This document shows, in pieces, positions 37,062 through 49,754 of a DNA stretch of 64,000 nucleotides. Position numbers and translations under genes: made by a program. This DNA is from Ciborinia camelliae (Eukaryota > Ascomycota > Leotiomycetes > Helotiales > Sclerotiniaceae): NCBI GenBank assembly GCA_025890175.1, contig JANPYM010000001.1, positions 2,628,288 through 2,692,287 on the forward strand. The letters run 5' to 3'. Below the pieces are notes generated by a model. That model ran no database searches. It had not been told where the DNA came from and saw only the letters and a program-made list of their open reading frames with translations. Position 1 is the first letter of the stretch, and the number at the start of each line of letters is the position of its first letter.

Positions 37062-37784
37062 GATTGTTTTGTAAGCATAGTTTTACTTAAAGGGGGAGAT
37101 CAAAGCAACTTTATGTATCTTCGCAGCAGTCAGTATGATCAGTTTACATCTGGTTCTGGTAGCTCTTGCATGCACTCTTTCCGCCAATTGGGATAAAAAT
37201 ATAGTACTTACTATATTGCTGTACACGCAAAAAAGCACTCTATCCTGTCACCATCAAGCTCGTCATTAGCAGGCCCATCCAATACCCAAATCACAGGAAC
37301 ATGTCAGCTAATCTTCTCATGTCTCAAGTCGAAGCAACAACCATTTCACCGATACGTCATATATTAGCACTCTTACTAACTGCTCATTATTATATACAAT
37401 ACATGCCCATTGTATTTACGTCGGTATACACTCCAGTATAAGTTCCCCTTAAGATCGGCTATCAGATTCTCTCATCCCATATACGCGAATAGTTCAAATC
37501 CCTTCACTGATATGTCCGTGGCTTCTTGCGGTAACTGTCCGAGTACATTGAAGCCCTAAATAGTCAACCTATACGTGTTATTTATTTACTTATTTAAAAC
37601 CTGTTCAAAATTAGAAGATGTGCTAGTGTATATGATATTAATAATATTTGGTTATTGGTGTATTTCCTAGTATTTGGCATTTGAATACTTTTAACAACTG
37701 TTCTATGCTATGATTGATTTCAGACTCCATCAACCTCTCTTTTTTACTAATATCTAAATACTAGTATTCAGGCATCACCCTTGA
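37062..37784. other. intergenic region, no gene seen
   Basis: Convergent 3' flanks of the sulfatase and the two-TM gene. AT-rich, no repeats or genes recognised. Confidence 0.6.
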
Positions 37785-38831
37785 TCAGGTGGGCTCCTCG
37801 CTACTAAAGAGGCCTTTAATCTTATAAAATATATACCCAATAAAAAGAGCTACGAAAGTCCAGAAGAGTATTCCCACGGCCAAAGCCATTTTGGTGGGAT
37901 AAACTGGCAATTGAATAATCAAATGATATCTCTGAGGCCGAGGCCACGAACCATCATCATACCAAGAGGAGTTCAGCAAGTCGCGCGCGATCTTATAAAG
38001 CCAAAGCCAGAACCAAACAATGCCAAACAAGCCAAGATAGAAGGTCCGTCTCAAGAAACAATTCGGACACAACCAATCATACTCGGCTACAATACTCGTG
38101 TGGCCCTCTTTCTGGGCCACCCCTCGCAGTGCCTGGATATATGCTCCGGGTATCGTAAACATGGGCTTGTCGCTGAAGATGGCGGCGATCGGCGGGAGGT
38201 ATGGGGAACTCCGCCCGTGGGCATCCGGCGTGTAGTGCGTGGGAAGTAGATGGCCACACGTGTAGTGGATTTGGATGGTGACGTCGGTGGAATCTGGATC
38301 CGGGGAGATGGGAGGCGGGATCCCGATGGATACGATGGGTGGAGGACCCTTCCAATTCCAGGTCCAGAATTTGAGAAAACTGGGTCGTTCTACTCCGCGG
38401 GCTTTCGTTTTGGAGAGACCGAGGGTGTCCGGCTTTTTGGGTCGTTTTTTGGGGGGTTTGCGGCCCGGAATCTTGGGAGATTCTGGTGAGGAGGGTTTGG
38501 ATGTTTTGCGTGCGGCTTCTCGCCGTTTGAATCTTTCCACCATACGTCTTATTTCTTCATCACTTTCGTCTGATGGTTGGGAGAGAAAATCGTAATATGT
38601 TGGGAATTGAGCGGATCGAGAGCTCCTTTGTTCTTTCACACGCTGTTGTGTTGAAGCTTGTTCTCTCAGATCTTTATATGTAGAATCAACAGACTCTGTA
38701 TTCCAGATACCTGACTGTGGTCGTCCCCTTGGACTTATTCCTAGTGTACTCATGATGCCGTTCTTGGATAATTCGTATGTATCTTGATATAATAAATAAC
38801 TGAACCCAGTTCCGCGGTAGAGAATGTTCAC
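37785..38831 (-). CDS. hypothetical two-TM protein with a possible Cys/His zinc site
   Basis: Single exon, 348 aa. An alternative start at Met27 (38753; MSTLGISPRG) looks better, because the first 26 residues are not obviously constrained and the promoter-proximal stretch is AT-rich. The N-terminal half is charged and disordered (FKRREAARKT; Pro/Lys-rich RKPPKKRPKK). Around residues 188-200 HYTCGHLLPTHY and at 252-262 WLCPNCFLRR could supply Cys/His metal ligands (C192, H194, C255, C258). Two C-terminal hydrophobic segments follow: YLGLFGIVWFWLWLY (about 265-279) and MALAVGILFWTFVALFIGYI (about 315-334). This layout (cytosolic zinc-ribbon-like region plus a C-terminal hairpin anchor) is common in uncharacterised fungal proteins. 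No known function recognised. Confidence 0.65.
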   Translation of the reverse strand: MNILYRGTGFSYLLYQDTYELSKNGIMSTLGISPRGRPQSGIWNTESVDSTYKDLREQASTQQRVKEQRSSRSAQFPTYYDFLSQPSDESDEEIRRMVERFKRREAARKTSKPSSPESPKIPGRKPPKKRPKKPDTLGLSKTKARGVERPSFLKFWTWNWKGPPPIVSIGIPPPISPDPDSTDVTIQIHYTCGHLLPTHYTPDAHGRSSPYLPPIAAIFSDKPMFTIPGAYIQALRGVAQKEGHTSIVAEYDWLCPNCFLRRTFYLGLFGIVWFWLWLYKIARDLLNSSWYDDGSWPRPQRYHLIIQLPVYPTKMALAVGILFWTFVALFIGYIFYKIKGLFSSEEPT

Positions 38832-39872
38832 TTCTCAGAAAAGAGCTAGTAGCTAGTAGCTATTAGCTATTAAATACTCCCCTCTTCGAGAAAATTCTTT
38901 GTTCTCTCATCTATGCTTTTCAAATCAATGAATTAAGCCGTTTTCGTTGAAAATCAAATCTCTTTGATATAAATTATTCGCATGGAATGTTCTTCGGGTG
39001 GTAACAAAGCGATTGTTCCAATGATTTGAGCCTTTAAGTTTAAACATAAAGAATTATCATTCGGTAATAGGACTAAATCATGAAGATTTGTTTCAAATAT
39101 CGATCTAAATTATATGTAGAAATTAACATGGATAAATACCTAATCATTCAACAGAAGAGGATCTAGAAACAAAAGAATTGTCTAGAACTAACCAATCAAA
39201 GGAAAGGATGTCCTAGAAAGACCGATATTCAACCTTCTATATATAAATTTAATAATACATGAAGTTCTATTCCCCAAACGAAAGCATCTTTGCGTGAAAG
39301 GGCAGTCTGTCTAAAATATACAAGATCATAATCTTGTATACTGATAGTTGCTATGGTACCTATACAAACACCTAGAAATACTTCATGGGAGAATATGTGA
39401 ATGTTATAAAATCCATCCCTTGACTTCTACCTAGAGAGAAATAGTTAGCCCAGAGTATACATGACGGCAACCCGACTTTTTTTTTAATAAAAGAATATCA
39501 TGTAGAAAATAGATTTGAAAGAGAATATCACAATCTCGTCGCGCTCTCTCTCCCTCCCCCCCCCCCCCCCCCAAAAGAAATCAAACAAACAAAATGGCAA
39601 GAACCAAGGCGAGGATCCTGGGAAATACCTCCTATAAGAATTGAGATTTTATTGCAGCTGCACGGTTCGACATAAGCACATCACTATTGCGAATCAAATA
39701 CCTCATCCGCCAGTGTTGTTTTCCAGTTACAGCTCAATGGGCTAACTATGGGAGCAAGGCGACTCGATGAGATATTTAATGAGTATAATGAGGACGTTAG
39801 GAGATATATATGAATGATGAACCATCTAAAAATCGATAATTACATATATCGAAGCATCCAACTCCCACCTTC
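38832..39872. other. intergenic region with poly-C tract
   Basis: No gene. AGCTAGTAGCTAGTAGCTATT direct repeats sit near 38843-38865. A run of 17 C (39556-39572) follows a CTCTCTCC tract and is a likely length-variable site. Confidence 0.6.
39556..39572 (+). repeat. poly-C homopolymer (17 nt)
   Basis: Uninterrupted cytosines directly after a CTCTCTCCCT tract. The reported length may be affected by sequencing error. Confidence 0.85.
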
Positions 39873-40898
39873 CTACTCCCCCTCCAACCACTCCTTCACC
39901 TCCGCCCAAAATGTCTCAAAGTCCTGAATGTGCGGCGCGTGTCCCAGCCCGGGAAATTCCACCAGCGTCATCCCCGGCACCTTGGCCGCGACTTCTTTCC
40001 CCAAAACCTCATAATGACCCAATAACGGCTTGACACTATCAGGGGCCCACGCCTTTCCTATCGCCGTATTATCCAAATCACCTACCAATAACAAACTCTT
40101 CATGGTGAGATTGGGAAGTTGGTAGATGATCGGTTCGACAAAGACGGCATCGGTGATTAGTGCCATATCCCACGCGAAGGTGCGACCTTCGGGTCCTTGG
40201 TATACTTCTAATACCATGTTGACCCAGATGTCATAGGCGGGTAGCCATTTTCCACCGTAGTAGGTGGCGTTTTCGTAAGTCTTGATGGAGGTGTAGGTGG
40301 TAGCGAGTTCAGTGGCAAAAGTTAAATCAGGAAGTTGGTATGGGACGCCCAGGGCTTGCCAATCTTCGAGCCCCAAAGGATCGACGAGGATTAGACGTTG
40401 TGTTTGGGAGGGAAATGTGAGGGCGTAGCGAGCAGATATCATGCCCCCCATTGAGTGGCCCATTATTATTGCAGAAGTGATGTTGAGGGAGTTTAGAAGG
40501 AAATTGGTGTTGGTTGCTAATTGGTGGAGAGAGAATTGATAATGTAATGTTTTTGAGGACTTGCAGAAGCCGATTTGATCGGGTATTATGACTCGGTAGC
40601 CGATAGAGGAGAGGGAGTGAGCAGTGGTGTTCCAGGTTGCACCGCAAAACATTTTACCGTGGAGCAGAACGATTGTTCCGGCATAGGAGGTGGAATTGGA
40701 GGGATGGACGTCCATGTAGGCCATGGTTAGATTTTGTTGCTGTGACGTGAAATGGTAGAAGTGGACGGGATAAGGGTAGGGGAATGCGAGACCTCCTGGG
40801 GCAGAATCATTTTGTATGTACCGAGCTGGTTTTGTGCTTCTGACAAGAACTATCAAACTCGCAATCACAAGTAGGATTCTCATAAGGGACCTTGCCAT
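39873..40898 (-). CDS. secreted alpha/beta-hydrolase, single exon
   Basis: 341 aa, no intron. Residues 1-21 form a hydrophobic signal peptide (LMRILLVIASLIVLVRS). The fold is clear: oxyanion-hole HGKMF (H80-G81), nucleophile elbow GHSMGG with Ser149, acid candidate in VGDLDNT (D274 or D276), and GLGHAPH with catalytic His320. Several N-x-S/T sites (NLT, NST, NTT, NIT, NAT) fit secretion and glycosylation. The closest style is the epoxide-hydrolase/haloalkane-dehalogenase-like group of fungal and bacterial lipase-esterases annotated simply as hydrolases (Pfam Abhydrolase). Substrate unknown; likely an extracellular or vacuolar esterase. Length matches the family and the start is the only Met before the signal peptide. 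Confidence 0.88.
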   Translation of the reverse strand: MARSLMRILLVIASLIVLVRSTKPARYIQNDSAPGGLAFPYPYPVHFYHFTSQQQNLTMAYMDVHPSNSTSYAGTIVLLHGKMFCGATWNTTAHSLSSIGYRVIIPDQIGFCKSSKTLHYQFSLHQLATNTNFLLNSLNITSAIIMGHSMGGMISARYALTFPSQTQRLILVDPLGLEDWQALGVPYQLPDLTFATELATTYTSIKTYENATYYGGKWLPAYDIWVNMVLEVYQGPEGRTFAWDMALITDAVFVEPIIYQLPNLTMKSLLLVGDLDNTAIGKAWAPDSVKPLLGHYEVLGKEVAAKVPGMTLVEFPGLGHAPHIQDFETFWAEVKEWLEGE

Positions 40899-43107
40899 CT
40901 TGAAAACCCGAAAGACTAGCTAGCTATAGTTTGGATTCTTGACTGAAATGATCTTGGCTTTAAACATATACGATCAAGACTACAGCAAGTGGGGGTTTTG
41001 GTATCTAGAAATCTATATTTTCCATCGGAGTATGATCGTGCCGACACGATCATAATGGGCGAATGAAAACATACCCGTGGACATACAGGATATTCCGAGA
41101 GAAGCAGACTTCTGCAGGATAGCAGGATATTCATACCCCACCTTCTACTTTCGTCCCATACAAGCCAATGTAACATGATCTTTTGATTTTGAGCATTGAT
41201 GTTAACGGCCGGGCCGCTGAGAATAGAATACAAACGGGAACCACAGACCTTACTTCACTCATCATCGAGCCCTAGATGTTGCAATAGTGGGAAGTGATGA
41301 GCGTAGTGTCAGGAGGAGGAATACTCGAAATGTACACGCTCTCAATGTTTCCCGGTACGCATCGTTCTGTTCGACGTTATGATATATCGCCAGTGAAGTC
41401 TTTGGCGGAAGGGGTCTGTCTCGTTGGATTCATGAAAGAATGGACAACCGCACATCCTAGAATCGATCATATTATAAACGAAGTTATAGATTATAATGAA
41501 TCCAATAACGCTACTGTTTGATATGAGGATTGAAGATTGAGGATTGATGACGTTTCGTGATGATGGATTTACTATTTACCAGAAGTATACCCATAAAACA
41601 ACGATATTTCTGTTGGGAGATTTTTGTATCATGAAAGAGCTGTTCAGAAGAGCCAACCAGGTACCGGTACTCAATTGATGCAATTAATTATATCGTATTA
41701 AAAGTGTACGGAGGATGTCATCAATATCAAAACCCAGATATTATATTTCCTACCAAAAAATCCAGACTCATCGGCACTTAATATGAAACATGGTGGTGAC
41801 CCACGAGATCTCCCTTTAATCGTAAATGCTTATATAGTGGAGATCGGAAGTTTATGCTGCTTTTAAATGTCCGAGAAGGCCTTGTTCCAATTGGTTGTCA
41901 ATGGGTTGTCAATGGGTTGTCATGGTAAAGCAGCGGAATAATCTTATATAGCTGAAGGTGCATTAATATAAATTATATCATGTATAGGGGAAGGCAACTT
42001 AGGCAAGCCGGTACGAATGTTTTACTTTGTATGACACGAAACTTCATTAAATGGGTTTTATGCGCTCAAATACAAAGAGTCAAAGGCTCAAGCTTCAGAA
42101 AAAAAGAGGATCCAGGAGAGAGGAGTGAGTTTTCTTTCCCCTTGGACGATTCTAGAGAGATACGGAGTACGGAGTAGTTACTACATTAGGGAGTAGTAGA
42201 GATGATCTTTTCTTTCGTTTGATTACTTACATTCAAAATGAATTAAGCTTATTATTATTTACCTACTGTAATGATATTCGAACTTGATGATCATATTTCT
42301 TACCATATACATATATTTACCTAGGTAGTACCTAGTGCCGTATGTTCTGGATGCCGTTGTATCGAAGTTAGTCAAAGTTAAGTACTTCAGTAAACACCTA
42401 CTTAAGGTACCTCATACCTACCTATCTAGATGCTGGATAACAATGACTCCTTAGTCATTTTATATACTCGTATATAAAATGACAGCATGCCTACCGACCT
42501 AGTAGGTAAGGAAACCACAAATTCAAAGACTGGTTCGTTGATTTTTCCTATCCTAGGTATAGATATACCTAGAATTCAAAATGAAATAACCTCATTAGAT
42601 GACAACCTTGTGAAGTTGTGGGCAAGAAATACGACCTCTTGTTCGTTTCATTTGAACTGTAGGTTAACCCTACCAATTTCCCCACAAGCACACTGCTCCT
42701 TGCCCCTTGCCCCTTTCCCCTAGTTCACCGTTCCCTTTTAAAGTCAAGGAGGTTTACCATATCCACTTTAGAAGTCAAATATAGTAATTATAGTAAACAT
42801 TTATGGTAAATATATTAAATATATTAATTTATTAACTCACTTTAACTTGGAAACACCCTACCACTATACGGAATACAATTGCTCATATGCGTGGTGCAAT
42901 CATAAAAGTAGATCATAGCAGGCATGTTGCTTTTATGGATCCCAGAGGTAATTGCTTTAGAATTCAAATATATATGAAATGCAATCCTCTTTCGTGAATA
43001 CTTCCTTTCCTCACCCACCTTCCTTTCTATTCTAAATCTTGTTTTCCTGGAGAACACCCAATTCTTCAACGTCATTCTTTACTACCAAAAAATAAGATAA
43101 CGCAATT
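40899..43107. other. 2.2-kb intergenic region, no gene seen
   Basis: Short open frames such as 41294-41521 lack supporting motifs. TACGGAGTACGGAGTAG (about 42163-42178) and repeated CCTAGGTA palindromes resemble motifs scattered over the window. GGGTTGTCAATGGGTTGTCA is a tandem 12-mer near 41900. The right part carries the promoter of the gene at 43108. Confidence 0.5.
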
Positions 43108-45052
43108 ATGCGTTCCACACTCTTTTATTCAGTGCTTGCCAGTGGCATCACTTCAGTTCTTGGAGATGCTAGCATCTCGACTTTCCCCAACTCTTTGGCT
43201 CTGGCATCCAATTTCGACCCTATCAAGGCAGCCTATTGGACTGGTCTCCCTCATCATCGCCGAACTCCTTTCTCCGTTTCGCCGGATGGAAGCAAGGCAT
43301 ATATCGCCTACCTCGATAGCACATATGCTAAAGTATACGTCCAACAAGTTTCTTTGACCGATTTCACCGCAGTTGGTGATGCGGTTTCGGTCACAGCATA
43401 TGAAGCTGCTGGATTGGTGGCTCACAATGATGGGTTTGCCTTGATGGCAACAGTTAACGCTACGGGTACTGCCAACCTCCCAACAGATGGTTCCCCAATC
43501 GTTTCAATCATCAGATATACGAACGGTGTCAAGAGTTGGGAGACGGCCTTGAATGGTCCAGGTGTTCATGCTTCGGACGGATTGACTTCTACCCCCGATG
43601 CCAATGGTGATCTCGTTTATTCCGCTACTGCTGGTCTTTATGCGGGATACTTCGTCGTTGAAGGTATGTCTTACATTCTGTCTATTCCTAACAACCCATC
43701 AATCTCATAAAATATTCTTAGCCTACACTGGTGATGCCGCTGGTCATTTCGGAGATTCCATCCAATACGTCAATGATGCCGGAGCCATCCAAACCATCGC
43801 GGGCGCTAGTAGCACTTTCGGTTGCTCCCACAACACCGGTATTGGTCTCGAAGCTGCCGATGCCGCTCCATTCGCAAGTATCTGCGCTGAAGATCAAGGT
43901 GACATCTGGTTGAACACCGCAACTCAGTATATGTCCGGTCAGAAAATCGCCAACGAAAACACCACCGACGGTGTTTCTGGTGAACCCATGGGCGGCATGT
44001 CCGGATCCTACTCCAACTTGGCCTCCATTCCAGGCTCCACCGGTTACATTTTCGCCTGGCAATCACGCGGTGCTCTTGATCTTACCTCCAACGATTGGAT
44101 GGGAACTGGATATACTCATTGCTCACCCAGATGGCTCAATCACAACGTCGCCATCTCGGTTATGACTGATAAAAATACCCTTGCCGGTTCTGAAGCTTCC
44201 ATAATTATTGGTGCAGCAGAAGGTGACACCCAAGTCAACTGGATCACATACTCTGCCACCGAAGACCACCAAAATGTCCACATCGCCGCTGTTAACTCGG
44301 AATACTCCATCGTCACATATGAAACCCTCACCAGCCCCACCTGTCAGGCGGTACCCCTCGGCTGCTCAGGCACATACGCCGGTACCTCTTTCCAAGTCAT
44401 TGATTCCAAGGGTAACAAGGTTGGATCCGCCGTCGTTTCAACCGAAGCATTTGTTAGTGGTGACATCGTTACCATTGGTACCGACAAGGTTTGCTGGCCT
44501 TACGTTTCCATGACTTGGGATTTGAGCGCCCCTAAAGATAGCGCCACCCCGGTTTCAAAGATGTCTTTCGCTTGTGCTAGTTTGAGTGGAACTACTACCA
44601 CGACTACTTCTTCCAGTGCAGTTGCTACCTCGGTTGCTGCTACTTCCGTCGTAGCACCCGTCGTTGCCGTCATCCAATCTTCATCTGCCTCCTCCACCAC
44701 ACCCCTCATGGCATATACATCCAGCGCGGCCCTTTCATCTTCATCGGCAGCTGGTATTGAGATTTCAAGCTCTGCACCCAGCGCACCAGTTTCCGCTCCA
44801 TTGGCAGCTAGTACCGAGATTTCAAGCTCTGCATCCAGCGCAGCAGCTTCCTCTTCAGTAGCTGCCATTTCCACACCAGCATCCGTAGCAGCTCCAAGCA
44901 CTACTCTAGCTACCAAGACCAGAAGCAAGACCAAGCATTCCCACACTCATACTCATCATCATACCCACACCAAAGTTTCTAGTAGTGCGGCGGCTACTTC
45001 GACCGCTGCAGCCGGTGGTGACAATGATGATGAATGCGATGAATCTGACTAG
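43108..45052 (+). CDS. secreted Ser/Thr-rich protein with beta-propeller-like body and His-rich tail, two exons
   Basis: Join 43108-43663 and 43722-45052; 628 aa. The 58-nt intron (GTATGT...TTAG) joins YFVVE to AYTGDAAGHF. Residues 1-19 form a signal peptide (MRSTLFYSVLASGITSVLG). The body (20-490) has repeated short blocks such as FSVSPDGSKAYIAYLDSTY, GLVAHNDGFALMA, CSHNTGIGLEA and HNVAISVMTDKNTLAGSEA, suggestive of a beta-propeller, plus paired cysteines near CSPRW and CQAVPLGC. Residues about 500-600 are a Ser/Ala/Thr/Val-rich O-glycosylation region. The end has HSHTHTHHHTHT and an acidic tail (DNDDECDESD). No hydrophobic GPI-attachment tail is visible, so it is probably soluble or wall-associated. 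Not a family I can name; a cell-wall or surface role is inferred. Confidence 0.8.
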
Positions 45053-46357
45053 ATATTAGTCGATGATAAGTGAGAGGGCATCGGGTTTTGCCAATGGTGA
45101 GATGGGATGTTGAAGTTGAAGTTTAAGTTTAAGTTGAAGCTGGGAACTCCGAAAGGAAGGTTATCTTCGCGTGTATATATTTAGTTAGTATACGACCGAG
45201 AAATATACTTATATATATGCATGCTCGTTTTATTTTTGTTTTGTGGTGAAATTGTTGTTGTGCAAATATGGACCGTTTTTTATGCATTCGAATTCCCATC
45301 TGATTTCTCATACTTATCTATGCTTGAATCATTCAGAATTATACATATCTATCTCAGGGGAAAGTAATCTGCTATCCGTGTAGATCTAAAAGGATGAGAA
45401 TAGTAATTTATTCTCTCCATAATCACACATTCAACCTTAACCTCTGCACTCCACTTACCACTCAACATCCAAGCGGATGGGAAGCCCTATCTATAGAATC
45501 TAGTTTCCGTTTATTTTTATCTAGATTCTGTTTATAATCCAATCTACTAGGTTCCTACCTGATATAAATGGCGATATAGGAGCGGGGTATTGGATGGTGT
45601 GATATTTCCTTCCAATATAGGTATTAATCCCAAACTTGTTAATTCAATGTACCCCGGCCGAATCAATGAGTCCAATATTTATTAATATCTAGGTGATAAA
45701 TAGTTGCAAGATTTACATAGGTAGTTTACCAGGAATTCTTCATTCATTCGACGCACTGAGGGGTTCACGGGCATTCCATTCATTCATTCATTTACTCGTC
45801 ACACTTTTACTCAAAGTTGAATTTGAGCTTTCATTCCATCTTCATCCATTCAGTAGGTAGGTATTCATTCATATATATCACCCCTCCAACTTCTACCTGC
45901 AATTTGTTCCAAGGGGTTCCAAACTACTCTATTCCTATTCCTCTTACCTACGTACTACTTAGGTATCACCGTATATTACAAACTCCCCAAGAAAAGAATG
46001 GATATCTAAGATACTCTAATCTCTAGACCATAAACAATACCCTCAAAGTGAATCCCCATCTTTCAATATAACTTTACACAACACTACCCCTCTTTTACCC
46101 CTCCCCTCCAAAAAGATTTGCAAAAAGATCTATATAAGATCTCTCCCATCCGTCATAATAGACTTTCCCTTCAAAAGTTCCCCTTACAATTCTTTTCCAC
46201 TAGAAGATTCGGAGTTTGCAATAAAATGGGATATGTCGGGTTGGCTTAGATGGGGAGATGAGGAGTTTGGTGATGTGATGTCATTTGGCTCTTTGCGATG
46301 GGAGTGCTGATTTGGATGGGTTTTGAGATTTCGGGGGTGGGATTGTGGGAGGATGGG

Positions 46358-46580
46358 ATTGGATGGGAGTATCGACTGGATGGGAGTATCGACTGGATGA
46401 GACTACACACTGGATGAGACTACACACTGGATGAGACTACACACTGGATGAGACTACACACTGGATGAGACTACACACTGGATGAGACTACACACTGGAT
46501 GAGACTACACACTGGATGAGACTACACACTGGATGAGACTACACACTGAATGAGACTGCACACTGGATAAGAGTAGGCTA
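46358..46580 (+). repeat. 17-bp minisatellite
   Basis: Nine exact tandem copies of ACTGGATGAGACTACAC run from 46392 to 46544. Two or three variant copies flank each side: TGGATGGGAGTATCG-type units upstream, ACTGAATGAGACTGCAC and ACTGGATAAGAGTA downstream. There are no spacers, so it is not CRISPR-like. 17 bp is not a multiple of three and no coding frame is suggested. Confidence 0.95.
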
Positions 46581-47052
46581 TATACTAGATAAGATTACAT
46601 ACTAAACGAGACTACACACCGCATCAATACCCACTCACCCACTCACCCATTCTCCCCATCACACAAGAACCCCCCTCCTCTCCCCCAAAAAGCAAAGCCA
46701 ACCTAAAGTATCCATCCTCTCAACACACACCCTTCACAACCAGAATTTTCTTTCAACATCCTATCTTCCAATACATACTCTTCCTATATGTAGCCCGTAG
46801 CAAAGACCAAAAGTTGCAACAAAGCATGCGTATTTTTCCACACACACACGAAGCTTTTCTTTTCGCCCGAAAATACCAAAGTGTTATCTGATTATTGGGA
46901 TTAGGATTCATCTGCAAGTATGCGTATCGAATGACTATACAGAAGCGAACGATGATGATGGATTCGGATGAATTCGATGCGACGAATCGAATCTTTAGAA
47001 ATGATAATAGATGATAGATAATCTATTGGCTGGATGTTAGACGCGGTATGGA

Positions 47053-47077
47053 GGTTAGGTTAGGTTAGGTTAGGTTG
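47053..47077 (+). repeat. GGTTA pentamer array (telomere-like, not telomeric)
   Basis: About five tandem GGTTA units. The fungal telomere repeat is normally TTAGGG, a hexamer, so this is an interstitial simple repeat. Confidence 0.85.
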
Positions 47078-49477
47078 GTCGGATCAGATCGGATGATAGT
47101 ATTGTGTGTAGGTATAGATACTAGGTAGGTATGGATACTAGGTAGGTATTCTTTTATTACCTACCTATCCAATATGCATTAGAAATTAATGGGATGAGTA
47201 TCGTATATTTCCAGATAAGTAGGTCGTTACCTAGATATATAAAACTACCTAAGTACCTAAGTAAATAAGTGATGAAATGGCCACTTATCTTTAAAGAACG
47301 AACTACATCTTAGGTCTCACAACAGATGTAAATGGAGAGAGTTAGTTATTCACTCACTAACCCACCCACTCCCTCATATTCACAAGCAGAATATACTTCA
47401 TCTAGGGGAGATGTAACATCAAGATGGATAATACTGATGTAGGTAGGTACTCGAAACATGAATGTGAATATGAATATGAATAGTTGAATTATGGGTTTGG
47501 ATCTAGCAAGTTTAGCATCCGCCATCTATCTGGGTACTTATTTTGGGGTTGGGGAAGGGAGTTCCGTTCGGGATTGGAAGATTGAAAGATTGAAAGATTG
47601 ACTGACTGGTGGGGCGAGAGATGGGGAATTGAGAAACTGAATGGTGTGCTGTGGGTATATATATATAAAGCTATACCAATCTTTTCTGAATAGATAGACA
47701 ATGCATTGGGCAGATGAAAGGAATATCAAAAAATCAGCCCCAATATAATTACAATAACAATTACAATGTATGCACCAAAAAGAAGTTCGAACCTATCTAT
47801 CATAGGATTTGCCATTCCCTGTCTTTTCCTTTCCTTTCCTCCCCTTTCCTCAATACTATAATGTAATTTTACTCGATGAAATCATTTGCCTATTCGGTAT
47901 ACATATATAGCAGATTTAGCGAGCGAGTGAGTGATAGATAGGAGAACGAACTATCCTGTCTACAAGTACTTAGCCTGTAGGACTTTCCTAAAGATAGATA
48001 TTTTATTGTAAAATTGTAAAATTGGATTATAACGAGTGCTGCCCCTAAGAGTAATTGAAGGAAGGTCAAGGTAAGAAATGTAAGAAAAGGAGATCTAGAT
48101 TTGGTAATGGAATGGAATGGAATGAAGCGATGTTATGTGATATGAGTGAGTTGGTTTTGATGAATGATGAAATGAGAAAGAATATAAATATAATATGTCC
48201 ACCGGGCAGATAGATACGACGTTTATCTGCATCAACATCACATGAAATTTCTGGTGGTGCTTTGCTCTGCCCATGTTCGTAGTGGGAGTGAGAAAAAGTT
48301 ATGAGGATATTGATTGATATCAACATCAACATCGACATCGACACACGAAAGAAATATCGAAGAAATTTACTAAATTTCTTCTGAGGGTACCTACCTAAGG
48401 GAGGTATTGATTTGATTATACAGGAGATGAGATAATCCGACTTGATTCCATTAATTATATCTCATTATCTTGAACAATCATCCAATATCCATCCATCAAC
48501 GAGATGAAACTTTTCGGAAGAGTAACTTAAGATTGATTTCGAAGTCCGGAACTGAACGCATTTGATGCTCAGATTTTCGTCCTCACATCACATCACATGA
48601 GGTAGAAATTCTGGATCCTGGGGATGCTACCGGTACGTACGTACTGTACTGCGTAAAATGGTGATGGATGGATTTTTATAGGTTAATGGAGTTTGTATCG
48701 TATTATCACGGTTGTCTCCTTCTTCTAGAAATATTATCATCATCAACATCAATCAAATCGGATCGGATCAGTCCGGATTAGGCAGGTAGGATTAGAGAAA
48801 TTGAATTATCAGATCCCAATTCCAATTCCAAATCCAATTCAAATGATAATACGTACATATAAAAACCATCATCAACATCAACATCGACATCTTTCCAAAT
48901 CTATCTCGGCTCAGTAACTCGACAAGATACCTACCTACCTACTTATATATAAATCTATACCTATCCTATACCTAATAGGTATTATAAGGTGCAACTAAAC
49001 CCTCCACTTCACATACCATACCATACCATATCTCACACCTGCGATGCAACCTTAACCTTAACCTTCCTTACCTTCTTACCTACCATGAAATAGTTACTCC
49101 GTGCATACATATACCATATATTCTTTCAAATCCTTGCTGAATCAGACTAGACCAGACCAGACTGTCGGGTTCTTAGAAGAATACCTGAATACCTACCTAC
49201 CTCAGGTACTGACTGGTAGGATACATATCTAGATACTAGGTATATATGTTATTATAGAGGAAGCTACCTCCCCACCTACAAAAATGAGAAGAAAGCAATC
49301 AATATCGATATTCTTAAGCTAATCAAGATGAACCTTTGGAATAGAATATTATTTAATTAGGTACTGTATCTAGAATGATAGATATATATATTTTACCGAT
49401 TTGAAAATAAAAATAGAAATATAAATAAAATCAATAATAAGTATAAATATAAATACAAGAATAAATAAAATCCAAAT

Positions 49478-49754
49478 TGTGACAAGGGTATAATGGCTTG
49501 GAAAGGTATTCAATTCAACTAATAATCTTTTAGGGTTCCTAAGGACTCTGGATTTCCAATCTGTCTTTTTAAAAAAGAAAATATCCAAGCTTATATACAA
49601 ATTTATATAACCTAATAAACAAAATGCTTTTGTTTATGATATGTTGGTTAAAATGATATTTTATATAGTAATCCCATTTTTCGTATTTATTATATTTTTA
49701 TATTACATTTTTATATTATATTTTTTTATAATTATATAATATATTTATATAATA
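49478..49754. repeat. left LTR (outer half intact, inner half mutated)
   Basis: Starts TGTGACAAGGGTATAATGG and keeps its G and C up to about 49600. Its inner end (49733-49754) is fully A/T. Aligned to the right LTR, its inner bases show C-to-T and G-to-A relative to the right copy. Confidence 0.9.

Larger units (their letters stand above)
45053..49472. other. 4.4-kb gene-free, repeat-rich flank of the AT-rich compartment
   Basis: No gene supported. Contents include CATTCATTC runs near 45740-45790, the 17-bp minisatellite (46358-46580), a GGTTA array (47053-47077), many TACCTACC/AGGTAGGT motifs, and CATCAACATCGACATC trimer-hexamer repeats near 48310-48345 and 48860-48895. GC content drops towards 49.4 kb. 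Confidence 0.6.

Noticed and set aside
41294..41521. 75-codon plus-strand frame
   Set aside because: No homology recognised, no splice context, weak codon pattern.
46358..46580. CRISPR-like array
   Set aside because: 17-bp units are tandem without spacers, in a eukaryotic genome.
47053..47077. Interstitial telomere repeat
   Set aside because: Unit is GGTTA (5 nt), not TTAGGG; too short and internal.
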